From NCBI GenBank assembly GCA_016214955.1, contig JACRMN010000029.1:18593-82592 (forward strand): DNA of 64,000 nt, written 5' to 3'. Source of the DNA: Deltaproteobacteria bacterium (lineage in GTDB: Bacteria > Myxococcota > Myxococcia > Myxococcales > Anaeromyxobacteraceae). Both the position numbers and the translations under genes were made by a program. The notes beneath the pieces are model-generated. The model made no database searches. It was not told the origin of the DNA and saw nothing but the letters and a program-made list of their open reading frames with translations. Each line of letters opens with the position of its first letter. Positions within the stretch are counted from its first letter, which is position 1. Shown one piece after another: positions 14,992 to 24,265 of the stretch.

Positions 14992-16784
14992 GGCGCCCCC
15001 CGCGGCGCCGCGGCCTGGAGCGCCTCGTCCACCGCCGGGTCGGCGGGCGCGAGGCCCAGCGCCGCGGCCACCGCGCCACGCGCCTCGGCGCCGCGACCGC
15101 TCTGCTGCAGCACCAGGGCGAGGGCTCCGCAGGCGCCGGAGCGGGCCGAGAGCCGGCAGCCGACCCGAAGCTCCTCCACCGCCTCGGGCGCCCTGCCGCT
15201 CCGCACCAGCGCCGCCGCCAGCTGGTAGCGGTTCTCGGCGCTCCGCGGCTGCCGGGCCACCACCTCGCGGAGGAGCGGAACCCCCAGCTCGGCCCGCCCC
15301 CGGCGCGTCAGGATCACGCCCAGCTCGAACTCGAACCCGAGGTCGTCGCGGAGGGGCGCCGCGGCACGCTCGGCGGCCACCGCCTCGTCGCCCCGGTCGA
15401 GCAGGGCGAGCCGGAGCGCGCGGATCCGGAGGCGCGCCGCCGGGTCCTGGAACCGCTCCTCGGCGGCGCTGAGGGCCTGGAGCGCCTCCCGGGGCCGGCC
15501 GGCGTCGGAGAGCGCCCCGCCGAGCATCCGCGCGGCGGTCAGGCTCCCGGGCGCCTCCCGCACGGCCAGCGACCAGAGGGCGACGTCGTCGCGGTAGCCA
15601 GCGGCCCGGCCCGCGGTGTGCCAGCAGAGCGCTCCGGCCGCGGCGACGGCGAGCGCCGTCCCGAGAGAGGGGCGCGCGGCCACCAGGCGGCCCAGCGCCG
15701 CGCCGGCCAGGGCGCAGGGGCCGAGGAGCGCCAGGTACTGGAGGTGGTTCCCGGCGGGCGAGAAGACCAGGAACGCCATGTCCAGGAGCCCGAGGACCGG
15801 GAGCACGGCCACCGCGTGGTAGGCGAGCGCCAGGAGTGGACCGCCGCCCAGGCGTCGGCGCAGCCCGGCTGCCGCGGCCACCGCCGCCAGGCCGGCGGCC
15901 AGGGGCAGCCAGGCCCACGGCGAGGAGGCGGGCGGGGGGTCCGGGTAGACCACCGCCGCGGCGAAGGGCTGGAACGCGGTCCACAGGTAGGTGGGCCAGG
16001 ACCAGGCGGCGGCGGCGAGGCGCTCGAGGGCGCTGCGGTCGAGGTCGAGCCCGCCCAGGGCGCGGGACCGCTGGAACCAGAGCGTCACCGCCCCCAGGGC
16101 GGCCGCCAGGCCGAAGAGGGCCGCCAGCCACGGGCGCTCGCGCCGGGTCCACGGCCGTTGCTGCCAGGCGCCGGCGAGGAGGAGCGCCGGCGGCAGGATC
16201 ACCGCCGAGGTCTTGGCGAGCAGCGCCGCGAGGAAGAGGGCCGCCGAGCCCGCCGCCGAGCGGGGTTGCTGGTCGTCGCGGAAGCGGAGCCAGCAGAGGG
16301 TGCTGGCGAGGAGGAGCGGGGCGGAGAGCGCGTTCTTCCGCTCCGAGATCCAGGCCACCGACTCCACGCCCACCGGGTGGACGGCGAAGAGCAGGGCGCC
16401 GAGCCAGGCGCCGGGGACCCGGAGCCGCGCCAGCACGCGCCAGAGCAGGACGGCGGCGGCGGCGTGGAGCGCCAGGCCCACCAGGCGGTAGCCGAGGGGC
16501 TGGAGCCCGAAGGCGCGCCACTCGAGCCAGAGCGAGGAGTAGGTGAGCGGCCAGTAGTCGTGGGCGTCGGCGGTCAGCCAGATGCGCCAGAGCGGACCGC
16601 GCAGGAGCGCCGAGCGCTCCACCAGCAGGTGGTCGTCGAAGACGAAGCCGCCGCCGAGCGAGCCCGCGTAGCAGGCGAACACGGCGGCCACCAGGGCTGC
16701 CGCGGCGATCCAGCGGGTCGGCCCGCCCCGCGCCCCCCGCCGTGCCAGCGGTGCCGGGGCCTCCGGCGCACCCGTCCCGCTCAC
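14988..16784 (-). CDS. TMTC-like membrane O-mannosyltransferase with TPR tail
   Basis: A 598-residue protein beginning GTG at 16784 in a GTGA overlap with the methyltransferase gene. About ten membrane helices (residues 25-390) include the loop 'GGFVFDDHLLVERSALLRGPLWRIW' with the paired Asp of GT-C mannosyltransferases, and the block 'AVHPVGVESVAWISERKNALSA', which is diagnostic of the TMTC-like family. The C-terminal 200 residues are helical TPR-type repeats (for example 'GRPREALQALSAAEERF', 'RSAENRYQLAAALVRSGRAPEAVEELR'). It probably moves mannose from a lipid carrier to proteins on the outer face of the inner membrane. Confidence 0.8.
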   Translation of the reverse strand: MSGTGAPEAPAPLARRGARGGPTRWIAAAALVAAVFACYAGSLGGGFVFDDHLLVERSALLRGPLWRIWLTADAHDYWPLTYSSLWLEWRAFGLQPLGYRLVGLALHAAAAVLLWRVLARLRVPGAWLGALLFAVHPVGVESVAWISERKNALSAPLLLASTLCWLRFRDDQQPRSAAGSAALFLAALLAKTSAVILPPALLLAGAWQQRPWTRRERPWLAALFGLAAALGAVTLWFQRSRALGGLDLDRSALERLAAAAWSWPTYLWTAFQPFAAAVVYPDPPPASSPWAWLPLAAGLAAVAAAAGLRRRLGGGPLLALAYHAVAVLPVLGLLDMAFLVFSPAGNHLQYLALLGPCALAGAALGRLVAARPSLGTALAVAAAGALCWHTAGRAAGYRDDVALWSLAVREAPGSLTAARMLGGALSDAGRPREALQALSAAEERFQDPAARLRIRALRLALLDRGDEAVAAERAAAPLRDDLGFEFELGVILTRRGRAELGVPLLREVVARQPRSAENRYQLAAALVRSGRAPEAVEELRVGCRLSARSGACGALALVLQQSGRGAEARGAVAAALGLAPADPAVDEALQAAAPRGAP

Positions 16785-17761
16785 GCCCCGCCCCCTGCTC
16801 CCGGAGCCTCCCGGGTGGCGTACAGGCTCAGGGAGGAGCCCCTTCCGCCGAGGGAGATCGCCAGGGAGAGCGGCACGGCCAGCGCGGCGAGGGGGATCGC
16901 CAGGAGGAGGGTGAGCGCCGCCCCCGCCGACCCCGCCGCGCCCGCCCCAAGCTTGGCACCCCGCCCGCGCAGCAGGTCGTAGAGCAGGTTGTGGCGCAGG
17001 CCGAGCCGGTTCAGCGCCGACTGCAGCAGGCTGAAGGCGTCGTACTCCGGGGCGAAGGTCGAGGTCCGGCGCACCGCCAGGCCTTCTCGCGAGAGCAGCT
17101 GCCCCAGCGAGGCCGGGGTGAGGTGCACGAGGTGCCGGGGCACGTCGAGGTGGAACCAGCCGGCGCGCGCCAGGCGCGCCTCCGGGCTTCCGAAGTCGGG
17201 GACGCCCACCAGCAGCACGCCGCCGGGACGGAGCAGGCGCGCCAGCCGCTCGATGGGGAGGCGGGGGTCGGGCCAGTGCTCCAGCACGTGCCACAGGGTC
17301 ACCGCGTCGAAGTGGCCCTCGGGCCAGGGCCAGGACTCCAGCGGGCCGACGTGGACCGGGAGGCCGAGGGCGCGGGCGCGTGCGGCCGAGGCCTCGCTCA
17401 GCTCCGTGCCCACCGGCTCCCAGCCGCGGCGCCGGAAGGCGTCGAGGAGCCAGCCCGGGCCGCAGCCGACGTCGAGGACCCGCCCCGGCCGGCCGCCGGC
17501 CAGCGCCTCGACGGCGCGCGCCCTCGAGCCGTAGAGCCGCCGCTGCAGCCACTCCACCGGGCCGGGAAAGCGCCGGGCGCCGGCGCTGCCGTAGTAGGCC
17601 GGCGGGTAGTAGCGGCCCATCTCCGGCGGGGCCGGCTGCGGCAGGGTCACGGCCAGGCCGCAGGCCGCGCAGGCGCAGACCTCGAAGGCGTCGCCGCTCA
17701 CGTAGTCGCGGGCCGGGAAGAGCAGCCGGGCGGTGGCGCGGGGGTGGGGGCAGGCGTCCAT
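16781..17761 (-). CDS. SAM-dependent class I methyltransferase
   Basis: A 326-residue protein. A Cys-containing N-terminal segment (residues 29-34, CACAAC) precedes the Rossmann domain with motif I RVLDVGCGPGWLLDAF near residue 94, the 'HFDAVTLWHVLEHWPDP' motif and a 'LLRPGGVLLVGVPDF' strand, all typical of Methyltransf_23 sugar or small-molecule methyltransferases. The C-terminus has a long hydrophobic stretch that may anchor it to the membrane. It sits between the GT2 gene (18 bases upstream) and the TMTC-like gene (4-base overlap), so it likely modifies the same glycan. Confidence 0.8.
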   Translation of the reverse strand: MDACPHPRATARLLFPARDYVSGDAFEVCACAACGLAVTLPQPAPPEMGRYYPPAYYGSAGARRFPGPVEWLQRRLYGSRARAVEALAGGRPGRVLDVGCGPGWLLDAFRRRGWEPVGTELSEASAARARALGLPVHVGPLESWPWPEGHFDAVTLWHVLEHWPDPRLPIERLARLLRPGGVLLVGVPDFGSPEARLARAGWFHLDVPRHLVHLTPASLGQLLSREGLAVRRTSTFAPEYDAFSLLQSALNRLGLRHNLLYDLLRGRGAKLGAGAAGSAGAALTLLLAIPLAALAVPLSLAISLGGRGSSLSLYATREAPGAGGGA

Positions 17762-17779
17762 GGCGTCCGGGCAGCCGGC

Positions 17780-18568
17780 TCAGCCCAGCGGGACGGCGCC
17801 GGGGGCGGAGGGCGCGAGCCGCCGCCCCTCCCGGGAGAGGCGCGCCGGGCGCAGGAGCCCCCAGCGCGCCAGCCGGTACTCGAGCGCGGTGCCGAGCACG
17901 CCGAAGCCGTACTTCACGCTGCGGCGGAAGCTGATGGAGGAGGCCTCGGCGAAGTAGCGGGTGGGGCAGGAGACCTCGCCGATGTCGAACCCGAACCAGA
18001 TGGCCTGGGCCAGCATCTGGTTGTCGAAGACGAAGTCGTCGGAGTTCTCCTCGAGCGGCAGGGTCTCGAGGAGCTTGCGGGAGAAGGCACGGTAGCCGGT
18101 GTGGTACTCGGTCAGCTTGTAGCCGAGCAGCAGGTTCTCGGCGAGGGTGAGGAGCCGGTTGGCCACGTACTTGTAGAGCGGCATGCCCCCGCGCAGCGCG
18201 CCGCGCCCGAGGATGCGCGAGCCCATGGCGCAGTCGTAGTGGCCGCTGGCCACCACCGAGGCCAGCGCCGGCAGGAGCCGGGGCGAGTACTGGTAGTCGG
18301 GGTGGAGCATCACCACGATGTCGGCGCCGCGGGAGAGGGCCTCGCGGTAGCAGGTCTTCTGGTTGCCGCCGTAGCCGCGGTTCCTGGGGTGGACGATGTG
18401 GTGGATCCCCAGCTCCTGGGCCTTGGGCACGGTGGCGTCGCGGCTGGCGTCGTCGACGAGGATGATGTCGTCCACCAGCGCGCGGTCGATCTCGGCCGCG
18501 GTGACGCCCAGCGTCTTCTCGGCGTTGTAGGCCGGCATCACCACGCACACGCGCTTCCCACCGATCAT
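17780..18568 (-). CDS. GT2 glycosyltransferase, dolichyl-phosphate-mannose-synthase-like
   Basis: A 262-residue cytoplasmic enzyme. The ATG at 18568 has a GGGAG ribosome site five bases away. The fold is classical GT-A: '[15 protein letters not shown]', '[13 protein letters not shown]' (nucleotide-binding Asp), '[16 protein letters not shown]' and '[15 protein letters not shown]', where the usual DxD is HPD. No C-terminal membrane helices are present, so it resembles the soluble polyprenyl-phosphate mannose/glucose synthases. It is the first gene of the leftward operon and may make the lipid-linked donor used by the three downstream and neighbouring GT-C enzymes. Confidence 0.85.
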   Translation of the reverse strand: MIGGKRVCVVMPAYNAEKTLGVTAAEIDRALVDDIILVDDASRDATVPKAQELGIHHIVHPRNRGYGGNQKTCYREALSRGADIVVMLHPDYQYSPRLLPALASVVASGHYDCAMGSRILGRGALRGGMPLYKYVANRLLTLAENLLLGYKLTEYHTGYRAFSRKLLETLPLEENSDDFVFDNQMLAQAIWFGFDIGEVSCPTRYFAEASSISFRRSVKYGFGVLGTALEYRLARWGLLRPARLSREGRRLAPSAPGAVPLG

Positions 18569-18658
18569 GCGCACTCCCGGAGCCCGCGCCGTTGCCTCGG
18601 CGGGCCGCCGTGGGGTACCACCGCGCGACGGCCATTTCAACCCGGACGGGGCCCGCGG

Positions 18659-18664
18659 TAGGGT
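18659..18664 (+). promoter_or_regulatory. -10 element placed for a leaderless transcript
   Basis: TAGGGT ends five bases before the GTG start at 18670, so transcription should begin at or next to the start codon. Confidence 0.4.
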
Positions 18665-18669
18665 GCAGC

Positions 18670-20706
18670 GTGATCGCTCGATTCCGCGCCGTGCTGGGCC
18701 GGGTCTCGCCGGGCGCCCTGGCCGCCCTCCTGGGCCTGGTCGCCCTGCTGCTCTACGCGCGGACCGCCTGGTTCCCGTTCCTCTCCTTCGACGACAACCG
18801 CTACCTCACCGAGAACCCGGTGACCCAGGCCGGCCTCAGCTGGCGCGGGGCCGCCTGGGCCTTCTCGTCGCTCCACGCCAGCAACTGGCACCCGCTCACC
18901 TGGCTCTCGCACATGCTGGACGTGCAGCTCTTCGGCATGCGGCCGGGGGCCCACCACGCCGTCAACGCGGCGCTGCACGCCGCCGACACCGCCCTCCTCT
19001 TCCTGGCGCTCCTGCGCATGACCGGGGCCCGGGGGCGCAGCGCCTTCGTGGCAGCGCTGTTCGCGCTCCACCCGCTGCACGTCGAATCGGTGGCCTGGGT
19101 GGCCGAGCGCAAGGACGTGCTCAGCACCTTCTTCGGCTTCGGGATGCTGCTCGCCTACGCGCGCCACGCCGAGCGCCCCTCGGCCGGGCGGATGGCGGGC
19201 GTGGCCGGGCTCCTCGCCCTCTCGCTGCTCTCGAAGCCGATGTGGGTCACCGCGCCCTTCCTGCTGCTCCTCCTCGACCTCTGGCCGCTGCAGCGCTGGG
19301 CGGGAAGCCCGCTGCCCGCCGACCCGGAGTGCCCGCCCTTCCAGCGGCTGCCGCTGCGGGCGCTCTTCCTCGAGAAGGCGCCGCTCTTCCTGCTCGCGGC
19401 CGCCTCCTCGGCCGTGACGGTGGTCGCCCAGGACCGCGGCGGCGCGCTCACCGGCCTGGAGCTGGGGCTGGGCCCTCGCCTCGCCAACGCCGCCGTGGCC
19501 TACCTCCGCTACCTGGGCAAGACCGCCTGGCCGGTGGACCTGGCCGTCTACTACCCGTACTCGGCGAACGAGGTGCCGGGCTGGCTGGCGGGCCTGGCGG
19601 CCCTGGCCGTGCTGGCGGTGACGGGCCTGGCCCTGGCCCGCGCCCGCCAGGCGCCCTGGCTGGCCCTGGGCTGGCTCTGGTTCCTGGGCACGCTGGTGCC
19701 GGTCATCGGCATCGTTCAGGTGGGCTCGCAGGCCATGGCCGACCGCTACACCTACCTGCCGCTGGTGGGGATCTTCGTGGCGATGGCCTGGGGCGCGCAC
19801 CGGCTGGCGGCCACCTGGCGCGGAGGGCTGCCGCTCGCGGCCGGCGGCGCGGCGGTGCTGGTCCTGCTCACCGCCCTCTCCTGGCGCCAGATCGGCCACT
19901 GGTCGAGCCACGTGGCCCTCTTCGAGCACGCACTCTCGGTCACCACCGGCAACGCTTTGGCGCACGGCACCCTCTCCGAGGGGCTCCGCGCCGAGGGGCG
20001 CCACGCCGAGGCCCTGCTCCACGCGCAGGAGGCGGTGCGCATCAACCCCGCCAGCCCTCGCCACTGGAACAACCTCGCCGTCACCTTCATGGACCAGCGC
20101 CGCTGGCCCGAGGCCCGGGAGGCGCTGCGGGGCTCGCTGGCCGCGGACCCGGCCCACGCCAGCGCCTGGTCGAACCTGGGAGAGGTCCTGCAGCAGATGG
20201 GGAACGCCGGCGAGGCCCTGGCGGCGCTGGACCAGGCCGCGCGCCTGGCGCCGTCCGACGCGCGGATCCGGTTCCGGCGGGCCGAGGCCCGCATCCGCGC
20301 CGGCGACGTCGGCGGAGCCATCGAGGACTACGGCGAGGCGGTGCGGCAGAGCCCCGAGTACACCGCCGCCTGGAACGGCCTCGCCATCGCCTACCAGGCG
20401 GCGGGCCGCCCCGGGGAGGCCACCGGGGCTTTCCAGGCCGCCGTCCGCGCCCAGCCCGACAACCCGGTCCTGTGGCGCAACCTGGGCATCTCGCTGGCGC
20501 GCACCGGCGGCCACGCCGAGGCGGCCGAGGCCTTCCGCCGGGCTCTGGGAGGGAAGCCGGGCGACCCGGACATCATGTTCCGCCTCGCGCTCTCGGAGCT
20601 CGCCCAGGGCCACGGCCCGCGGGCCCGGGAGATCGCCGACCGGCTCCAGGCGCTCGATCCGGCCCGGGCCGCGGAGCTGCGGAGGCGGCTGGACGGCGCG
20701 CCGTGA
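18670..20706 (+). CDS. TMTC-like membrane O-mannosyltransferase with TPR repeats (tandem copy 1)
   Basis: A 678-residue protein with GTG start at 18670. About eleven membrane helices fill residues 10-420. Key blocks are '[16 protein letters not shown]' (paired Asp of the first outer loop), '[19 protein letters not shown]', '[19 protein letters not shown]' and '[21 protein letters not shown]', the signature of TMTC-type mannosyltransferases. Residues 440-678 hold at least six TPR units (for example '[32 protein letters not shown]'), likely periplasmic, that may bind acceptor proteins. It starts a two-gene operon with its own paralogue (4-base GTGA overlap) and is divergent from the GT2 gene. 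Confidence 0.85.
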   Translation: MIARFRAVLGRVSPGALAALLGLVALLLYARTAWFPFLSFDDNRYLTENPVTQAGLSWRGAAWAFSSLHASNWHPLTWLSHMLDVQLFGMRPGAHHAVNAALHAADTALLFLALLRMTGARGRSAFVAALFALHPLHVESVAWVAERKDVLSTFFGFGMLLAYARHAERPSAGRMAGVAGLLALSLLSKPMWVTAPFLLLLLDLWPLQRWAGSPLPADPECPPFQRLPLRALFLEKAPLFLLAAASSAVTVVAQDRGGALTGLELGLGPRLANAAVAYLRYLGKTAWPVDLAVYYPYSANEVPGWLAGLAALAVLAVTGLALARARQAPWLALGWLWFLGTLVPVIGIVQVGSQAMADRYTYLPLVGIFVAMAWGAHRLAATWRGGLPLAAGGAAVLVLLTALSWRQIGHWSSHVALFEHALSVTTGNALAHGTLSEGLRAEGRHAEALLHAQEAVRINPASPRHWNNLAVTFMDQRRWPEAREALRGSLAADPAHASAWSNLGEVLQQMGNAGEALAALDQAARLAPSDARIRFRRAEARIRAGDVGGAIEDYGEAVRQSPEYTAAWNGLAIAYQAAGRPGEATGAFQAAVRAQPDNPVLWRNLGISLARTGGHAEAAEAFRRALGGKPGDPDIMFRLALSELAQGHGPRAREIADRLQALDPARAAELRRRLDGAP

Positions 20707-22298
20707 TCGCCCCGCGCCCGCCGCGGCTCGCCCTGGCCGCCGCGCTCGCCACCGCCAGCTTCGCCCTCTACCTCCCGGTGGCCGGCCACCGCTTCCTCTC
20801 CTTCGACGACCCGCAGTACCTGCTCGAGAACGCCATGGTGCGCCGGGGCCTCACCTGGGCCGGGGCCGCCTGGGCCTTCGGGACGCTCCACTTCAGCAAC
20901 TGGCACCCGCTCACCTGGCTCTCGCACATGCTCGACGTCGAGCTCTTCGGGCTCGACGCCGGCGCCCACCACCTCGTGAGCGCCGGGCTGCACGCCGCCA
21001 ACGCCGCCCTGCTCTTCCTGGTCCTGCGCGGCCTGACCGGCGCCACCTGGCGCAGCCTGGCGGTGGCCGCGCTCTTCGCTGCCCATCCGCTCCGCGTGGA
21101 GTCGGTGGCCTGGGTGGCGGAGCGGAAGGACCTGCTCTCCGCGCTCTTCGGGCTGGCCACCCTCGGCGCCTGGCGGCGTCACGCCGAGCGGCCGGGGCTG
21201 GCTCGCTACCTCCTCGCCGTCGCCGCCTTCGCCGCCAGCCTGATGGCGAAGCCGATGTGGGTCACCCTGCCCTTCGTCCTGCTGCTCCTCGACCTGTGGC
21301 CGCTGCAGCGCTGGGCCGGGAGCCCGCTCCCAGCGGACCCGGAGTGCCCGTCGCTCCCCAGGTTGCCGCTCGGCGCCCTCCTCCTCGAGAAGGTGCCCCT
21401 CCTCCTCCTCTCGGCCGCCTCGTCGGCCATCACCGTGATCGCCCAGTCGCGCGGCGGCGCGGTGGCCGGGCTCGAGGTGGGGCCGGGCACGCGCGTGGCC
21501 AACGCGCTCCTCTCCTGCGCCCGCTACCTCTCGAAGAGCTTCTGGCCCGCAGACCTGGCCGCCTTCTACCCGTTTCCCCGCGCGCTCCCGGCCTGGCAGG
21601 TGGGGCTCGCGGCCCTCCTCCTCGCGGCCCTGACCGGCCTCGCGGTGTGGCGCGCGCGCACCTCGCCGTGGCTGCTGGTGGGCTGGCTCTGGTTCCTGGG
21701 CACGCTCGTCCCGGTGCTGGGCCTGGTGCAGGTGGGCGGCCAGGCCATGGCCGACCGCTACACCTACCTGCCCGCCATCGGGCTGCTCGTCGCCCTGGCC
21801 TGGGAGCTTCCGCGCCTGGCCGGCGCGCGCCCCGCCGCGGTCGTCGCCGCCGCCGCGCTGCTGGCGCTCGGCCTGGCCACCGCGCGGCAGCTCGCCTTCT
21901 GGCGCGACGACGTGGCGCTCTTCTCCCACGCGCTCGCCGCCACCGGGCCCGAGAACGCGCGCGCCCGCGGGCTCCTGGCGGTGGGCCTGCTGCGCGCGGG
22001 GCGCCGGGCCGAGGCCCGGGCCGAGGCGCTGGTGGCTCTCCACACCGAGCCGGGGAGCGCGCGCCTCTGGCTGACGCTGGGCATGGCCTGCGCCGAGCTC
22101 GGCCAGGTCCGCGAGGCGCGCGAGGCGCTGCGCGCCGCCCTGGAGCGCGATCCGCGCCTCGCAGGCGCCTGGCTCTTGCTGGGGCGCGTGGAGCGGGCGG
22201 GGGGCGACGTCGCCGAGGTGCGCCGCATCGCCGGCCGGCTGGAGCCGCTCGATCCCGCCGGCGCGGCAGAGCTGCGGCGCGGCCTGCCCGCTCCCTGA
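20703..22298 (+). CDS. TMTC-like membrane O-mannosyltransferase (tandem copy 2)
   Basis: A 531-residue paralogue of the preceding gene, starting with GTG in a GTGA overlap. The membrane part is strongly conserved between the two, including 'SFDDPQYLLENAMVRRGLTWAGAAWAFG'-type loops, '[19 protein letters not shown]', '[19 protein letters not shown]' and identical stretches such as [20 protein letters not shown]. The TPR tail is much shorter, about two to three units (residues 430-531). The pair looks like a duplication whose tails then diverged, perhaps to recognise different acceptors. Confidence 0.85.
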   Translation: MIAPRPPRLALAAALATASFALYLPVAGHRFLSFDDPQYLLENAMVRRGLTWAGAAWAFGTLHFSNWHPLTWLSHMLDVELFGLDAGAHHLVSAGLHAANAALLFLVLRGLTGATWRSLAVAALFAAHPLRVESVAWVAERKDLLSALFGLATLGAWRRHAERPGLARYLLAVAAFAASLMAKPMWVTLPFVLLLLDLWPLQRWAGSPLPADPECPSLPRLPLGALLLEKVPLLLLSAASSAITVIAQSRGGAVAGLEVGPGTRVANALLSCARYLSKSFWPADLAAFYPFPRALPAWQVGLAALLLAALTGLAVWRARTSPWLLVGWLWFLGTLVPVLGLVQVGGQAMADRYTYLPAIGLLVALAWELPRLAGARPAAVVAAAALLALGLATARQLAFWRDDVALFSHALAATGPENARARGLLAVGLLRAGRRAEARAEALVALHTEPGSARLWLTLGMACAELGQVREAREALRAALERDPRLAGAWLLLGRVERAGGDVAEVRRIAGRLEPLDPAGAAELRRGLPAP

Positions 22299-22371
22299 CC
22301 GCCACCGCTCTCGGGCGCGGCAGAGCTGGGCACCATGCGAGCTCCTTCGCGCGGCCCGGCGACGACCGAAC

Positions 22372-23346
22372 CTACCGGACTCCACCTTTCGTGAACCCGA
22401 AGGTCAGCGTGGCGGAGAGGGCGGTGCCGCCCACCGGCTGGCCGAGCAGCTCCTTGCGGCGAACCAGGTCGGAGAGGCCGGTGAGCGAGAGGCCGATCTC
22501 GTCGACGAAGGAGGCGCGGGTCGCCCAGGAGACGTCCACCTGGAGGCCGGCTGCGGGCAGCACGTTGACAGGCTGGCCGCTGACGGCGTCGAAGCCGCCC
22601 ACGGCCAGCGCCTCGAAGGTCCAGCGGCGGGCGAGCGGGAAGCTCCAGCCCACGCCCAGGAGGCCGAGCGTCCGCCCGGACTGGCCGCCGCACCACTCCA
22701 GGCTCTGGCGGATCCGGAGGCGGTCGTCGCGCAGCGTCACCCGGCCCACCAGCCCGAGGACCTGAGGGCGGTGCGAGGAGAGCACGGTCGAGCCTCCCAC
22801 CTCGAGCAGGATGGCTCGCGGGGCATCGTCCATGGGCTCCGGGAGCGGGCCGGGCAGGCCACCGGTCCCACCCCCCGGCGCCATGGGTGCGAGACCGCCG
22901 GGCGAAGCGGGCGTCCCGTGCGCCGGGCCGGCCCGGGCCAGCACTGCCCCACCGGCCTGCGGCGCGGCGCCAGCGGCAGGCGGGCCGGCTCCTGCGGTGG
23001 GCGCCGGGGCACCGGCCTGCGGGGGACCGGCACCCGCGGTGGCCGCCATCACCGCCGCCGAGGGGGCCGCCGGGTCGGCGACCACGTGGCACTGGCGGCA
23101 GGCGGTGGGACCGCGCGCCTCGGCCTTGTGGCAGCCGATGCAGCGGTCGTGCGCCTCCTTGGGCTCGAAGCGGCCGAGCTTGGTGACCGGACCGGGCCCG
23201 TGGCAGGTGAAGCACCTCGCACGCCGACGCAGGTGGGCGGCGTGATCCACCGTCACCGTGCCGAAGCTCCGGGTCTGGAGGACGACCTTCTCCGGCGCCG
23301 GCGGCAGTGCCGACAGGGCGAGCGCGAGGAGCGGGCCGAGCGCCAT
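22372..23346 (-). CDS. Triheme cytochrome fused to a beta-barrel-like domain
   Basis: A 324-residue exported protein. After a signal peptide (about 1-18) a short class III/c7-like segment carries CFTCH 45-49, CIGCH 69-73 and CRQCH 83-87, with extra His residues (DHAAH, EAHDR) as likely axial ligands. An Ala/Pro/Gly-rich linker spans about 92-175. The remainder (178-324) is a series of amphipathic strands, for example 'PQVLGLVGRVTLRDDRLRIRQSLEW' and 'LGLLGVGWSFPLARRWTFEALAVGG', ending LSATLTFGFTKGGVR, like a small outer-membrane barrel or half-barrel. It follows the tetraheme cytochrome gene by about 48 bases in the same direction. No known protein of this exact layout comes to mind. Confidence 0.75.
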   Translation of the reverse strand: MALGPLLALALSALPPAPEKVVLQTRSFGTVTVDHAAHLRRRARCFTCHGPGPVTKLGRFEPKEAHDRCIGCHKAEARGPTACRQCHVVADPAAPSAAVMAATAGAGPPQAGAPAPTAGAGPPAAGAAPQAGGAVLARAGPAHGTPASPGGLAPMAPGGGTGGLPGPLPEPMDDAPRAILLEVGGSTVLSSHRPQVLGLVGRVTLRDDRLRIRQSLEWCGGQSGRTLGLLGVGWSFPLARRWTFEALAVGGFDAVSGQPVNVLPAAGLQVDVSWATRASFVDEIGLSLTGLSDLVRRKELLGQPVGGTALSATLTFGFTKGGVR

Positions 23347-23394
23347 GGCCGGCGACGAGCCAGGCGCCGGGAGGCCCGGCGCCCGGCGTCGCTC

Positions 23395-23991
23395 CTACTT
23401 CTTCCCGGACGGCTTGGCGGCCGGCTTGGCCGGGGCGGCCGCGGGCGCGGCCGGAGCCACCACGCGGCTGCCGGTCTCGTCCATGCTGGAGAAGAACGAG
23501 GCCTTCTCGGCGAGCGCCTGGTCGGCCTTCATGGCGTGGCAGGCGGCGCAGAACTTGTCCACGTTCTTGCCGTTCTGGGTGTCGACGCGCAGGTACTTGT
23601 AGAAGGGGTTGGAGGGGTGCGGGTCGTGGCAGCTGATGCACTCGAACCGGCCGTCGCGCAGCAGCTCCGGCGGGACCTTGGCCACCTTGGGGTTCACGGT
23701 GGCGATTCCGAAGGGGTGGCTCATGTGCTGCGAGACGGGGGCGAAGCCCTGGCCGCCCTTGTCGGTGTCCTGGTGGCAGGCGAGGCAGAGGCCGGTGGTG
23801 CCACCGTAGGGCTGCTTGGTCTTGGGGTTGAGGTAGGTCTTGTTGGGCGCGACCGCGAAGATGATCTCGCCCTTCGAGGCGTGCAGCGAGTGGCAGCCGG
23901 AGCAGCCGACGGCGTCGTGGCCGCCGGCGGCGAGCGCGGCGAGTGGGGTGAGAGCGAGTGCGGCGACGGCCGCGGCGAACAGCTTCCTCAT
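23395..23991 (-). CDS. Tetraheme c-type cytochrome, periplasmic
   Basis: A 198-residue exported protein with signal peptide MRKLFAAAVAALALTPLAALA. Four CXXCH sites occur: CSGCH, CLACH, CISCH and CAACH, with 'GCHSLHAS', 'CHQDTDKGGQG', 'QHMSHPFG' and 'CISCHDPHPSNPFYKY' around them. The C-terminal 25 residues are an Ala/Pro/Lys tail (AAPAKPAAKPSGKK). It is first in a two-gene unit with the triheme-barrel fusion, and may pass electrons to it across the periplasm. Axial His supply (HPF, HAS) seems adequate for bis-His ligation. The SHLH-type spacing resembles Geobacter periplasmic and outer-membrane cytochromes but no named family member was identified. Confidence 0.85.
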   Translation of the reverse strand: MRKLFAAAVAALALTPLAALAAGGHDAVGCSGCHSLHASKGEIIFAVAPNKTYLNPKTKQPYGGTTGLCLACHQDTDKGGQGFAPVSQHMSHPFGIATVNPKVAKVPPELLRDGRFECISCHDPHPSNPFYKYLRVDTQNGKNVDKFCAACHAMKADQALAEKASFFSSMDETGSRVVAPAAPAAAPAKPAAKPSGKK

Positions 23992-24220
23992 GGAGGCTCC
24001 TCCAGGGCGCGCTCGTCTGGCGCGCGGTTGGGCGGGCCGGCCGGCGCGCGCCCTCAGCGCCGCCTGCACCGGTTGATGCGGAGATGTGCGCACGGTACCC
24101 CGCCGGGGGTCCCGGCGCCTTGATGCGCGACAAGCACAGGGAGCGCGGGAGCGCGCGTCGGGCGGCCTCCCCTGGCGACGGCCCCGGATCCCGGGCATTT
24201 CCCGGGCGGGGCTCCGCACA

Positions 24221-24226
24221 TATGAT
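24221..24226 (+). promoter_or_regulatory. -10 element of the MFS/spermidine-synthase gene
   Basis: TATGAT matches five of six consensus positions and lies 40 bases before the GTG start. The -35 region is weak (TTTCCC at 24198-24203). Confidence 0.45.
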
Positions 24227-24265
24227 GGCCGGCCCATCCCCTAGCCCCCCACCGGGAGGAAGCAC

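Noticed and set aside
22299..22371. Terminator between convergent mannosyltransferase and cytochrome genes
   Set aside because: Only a five-base stem (GAGCT/AGCTC) with a long loop and no T-run.
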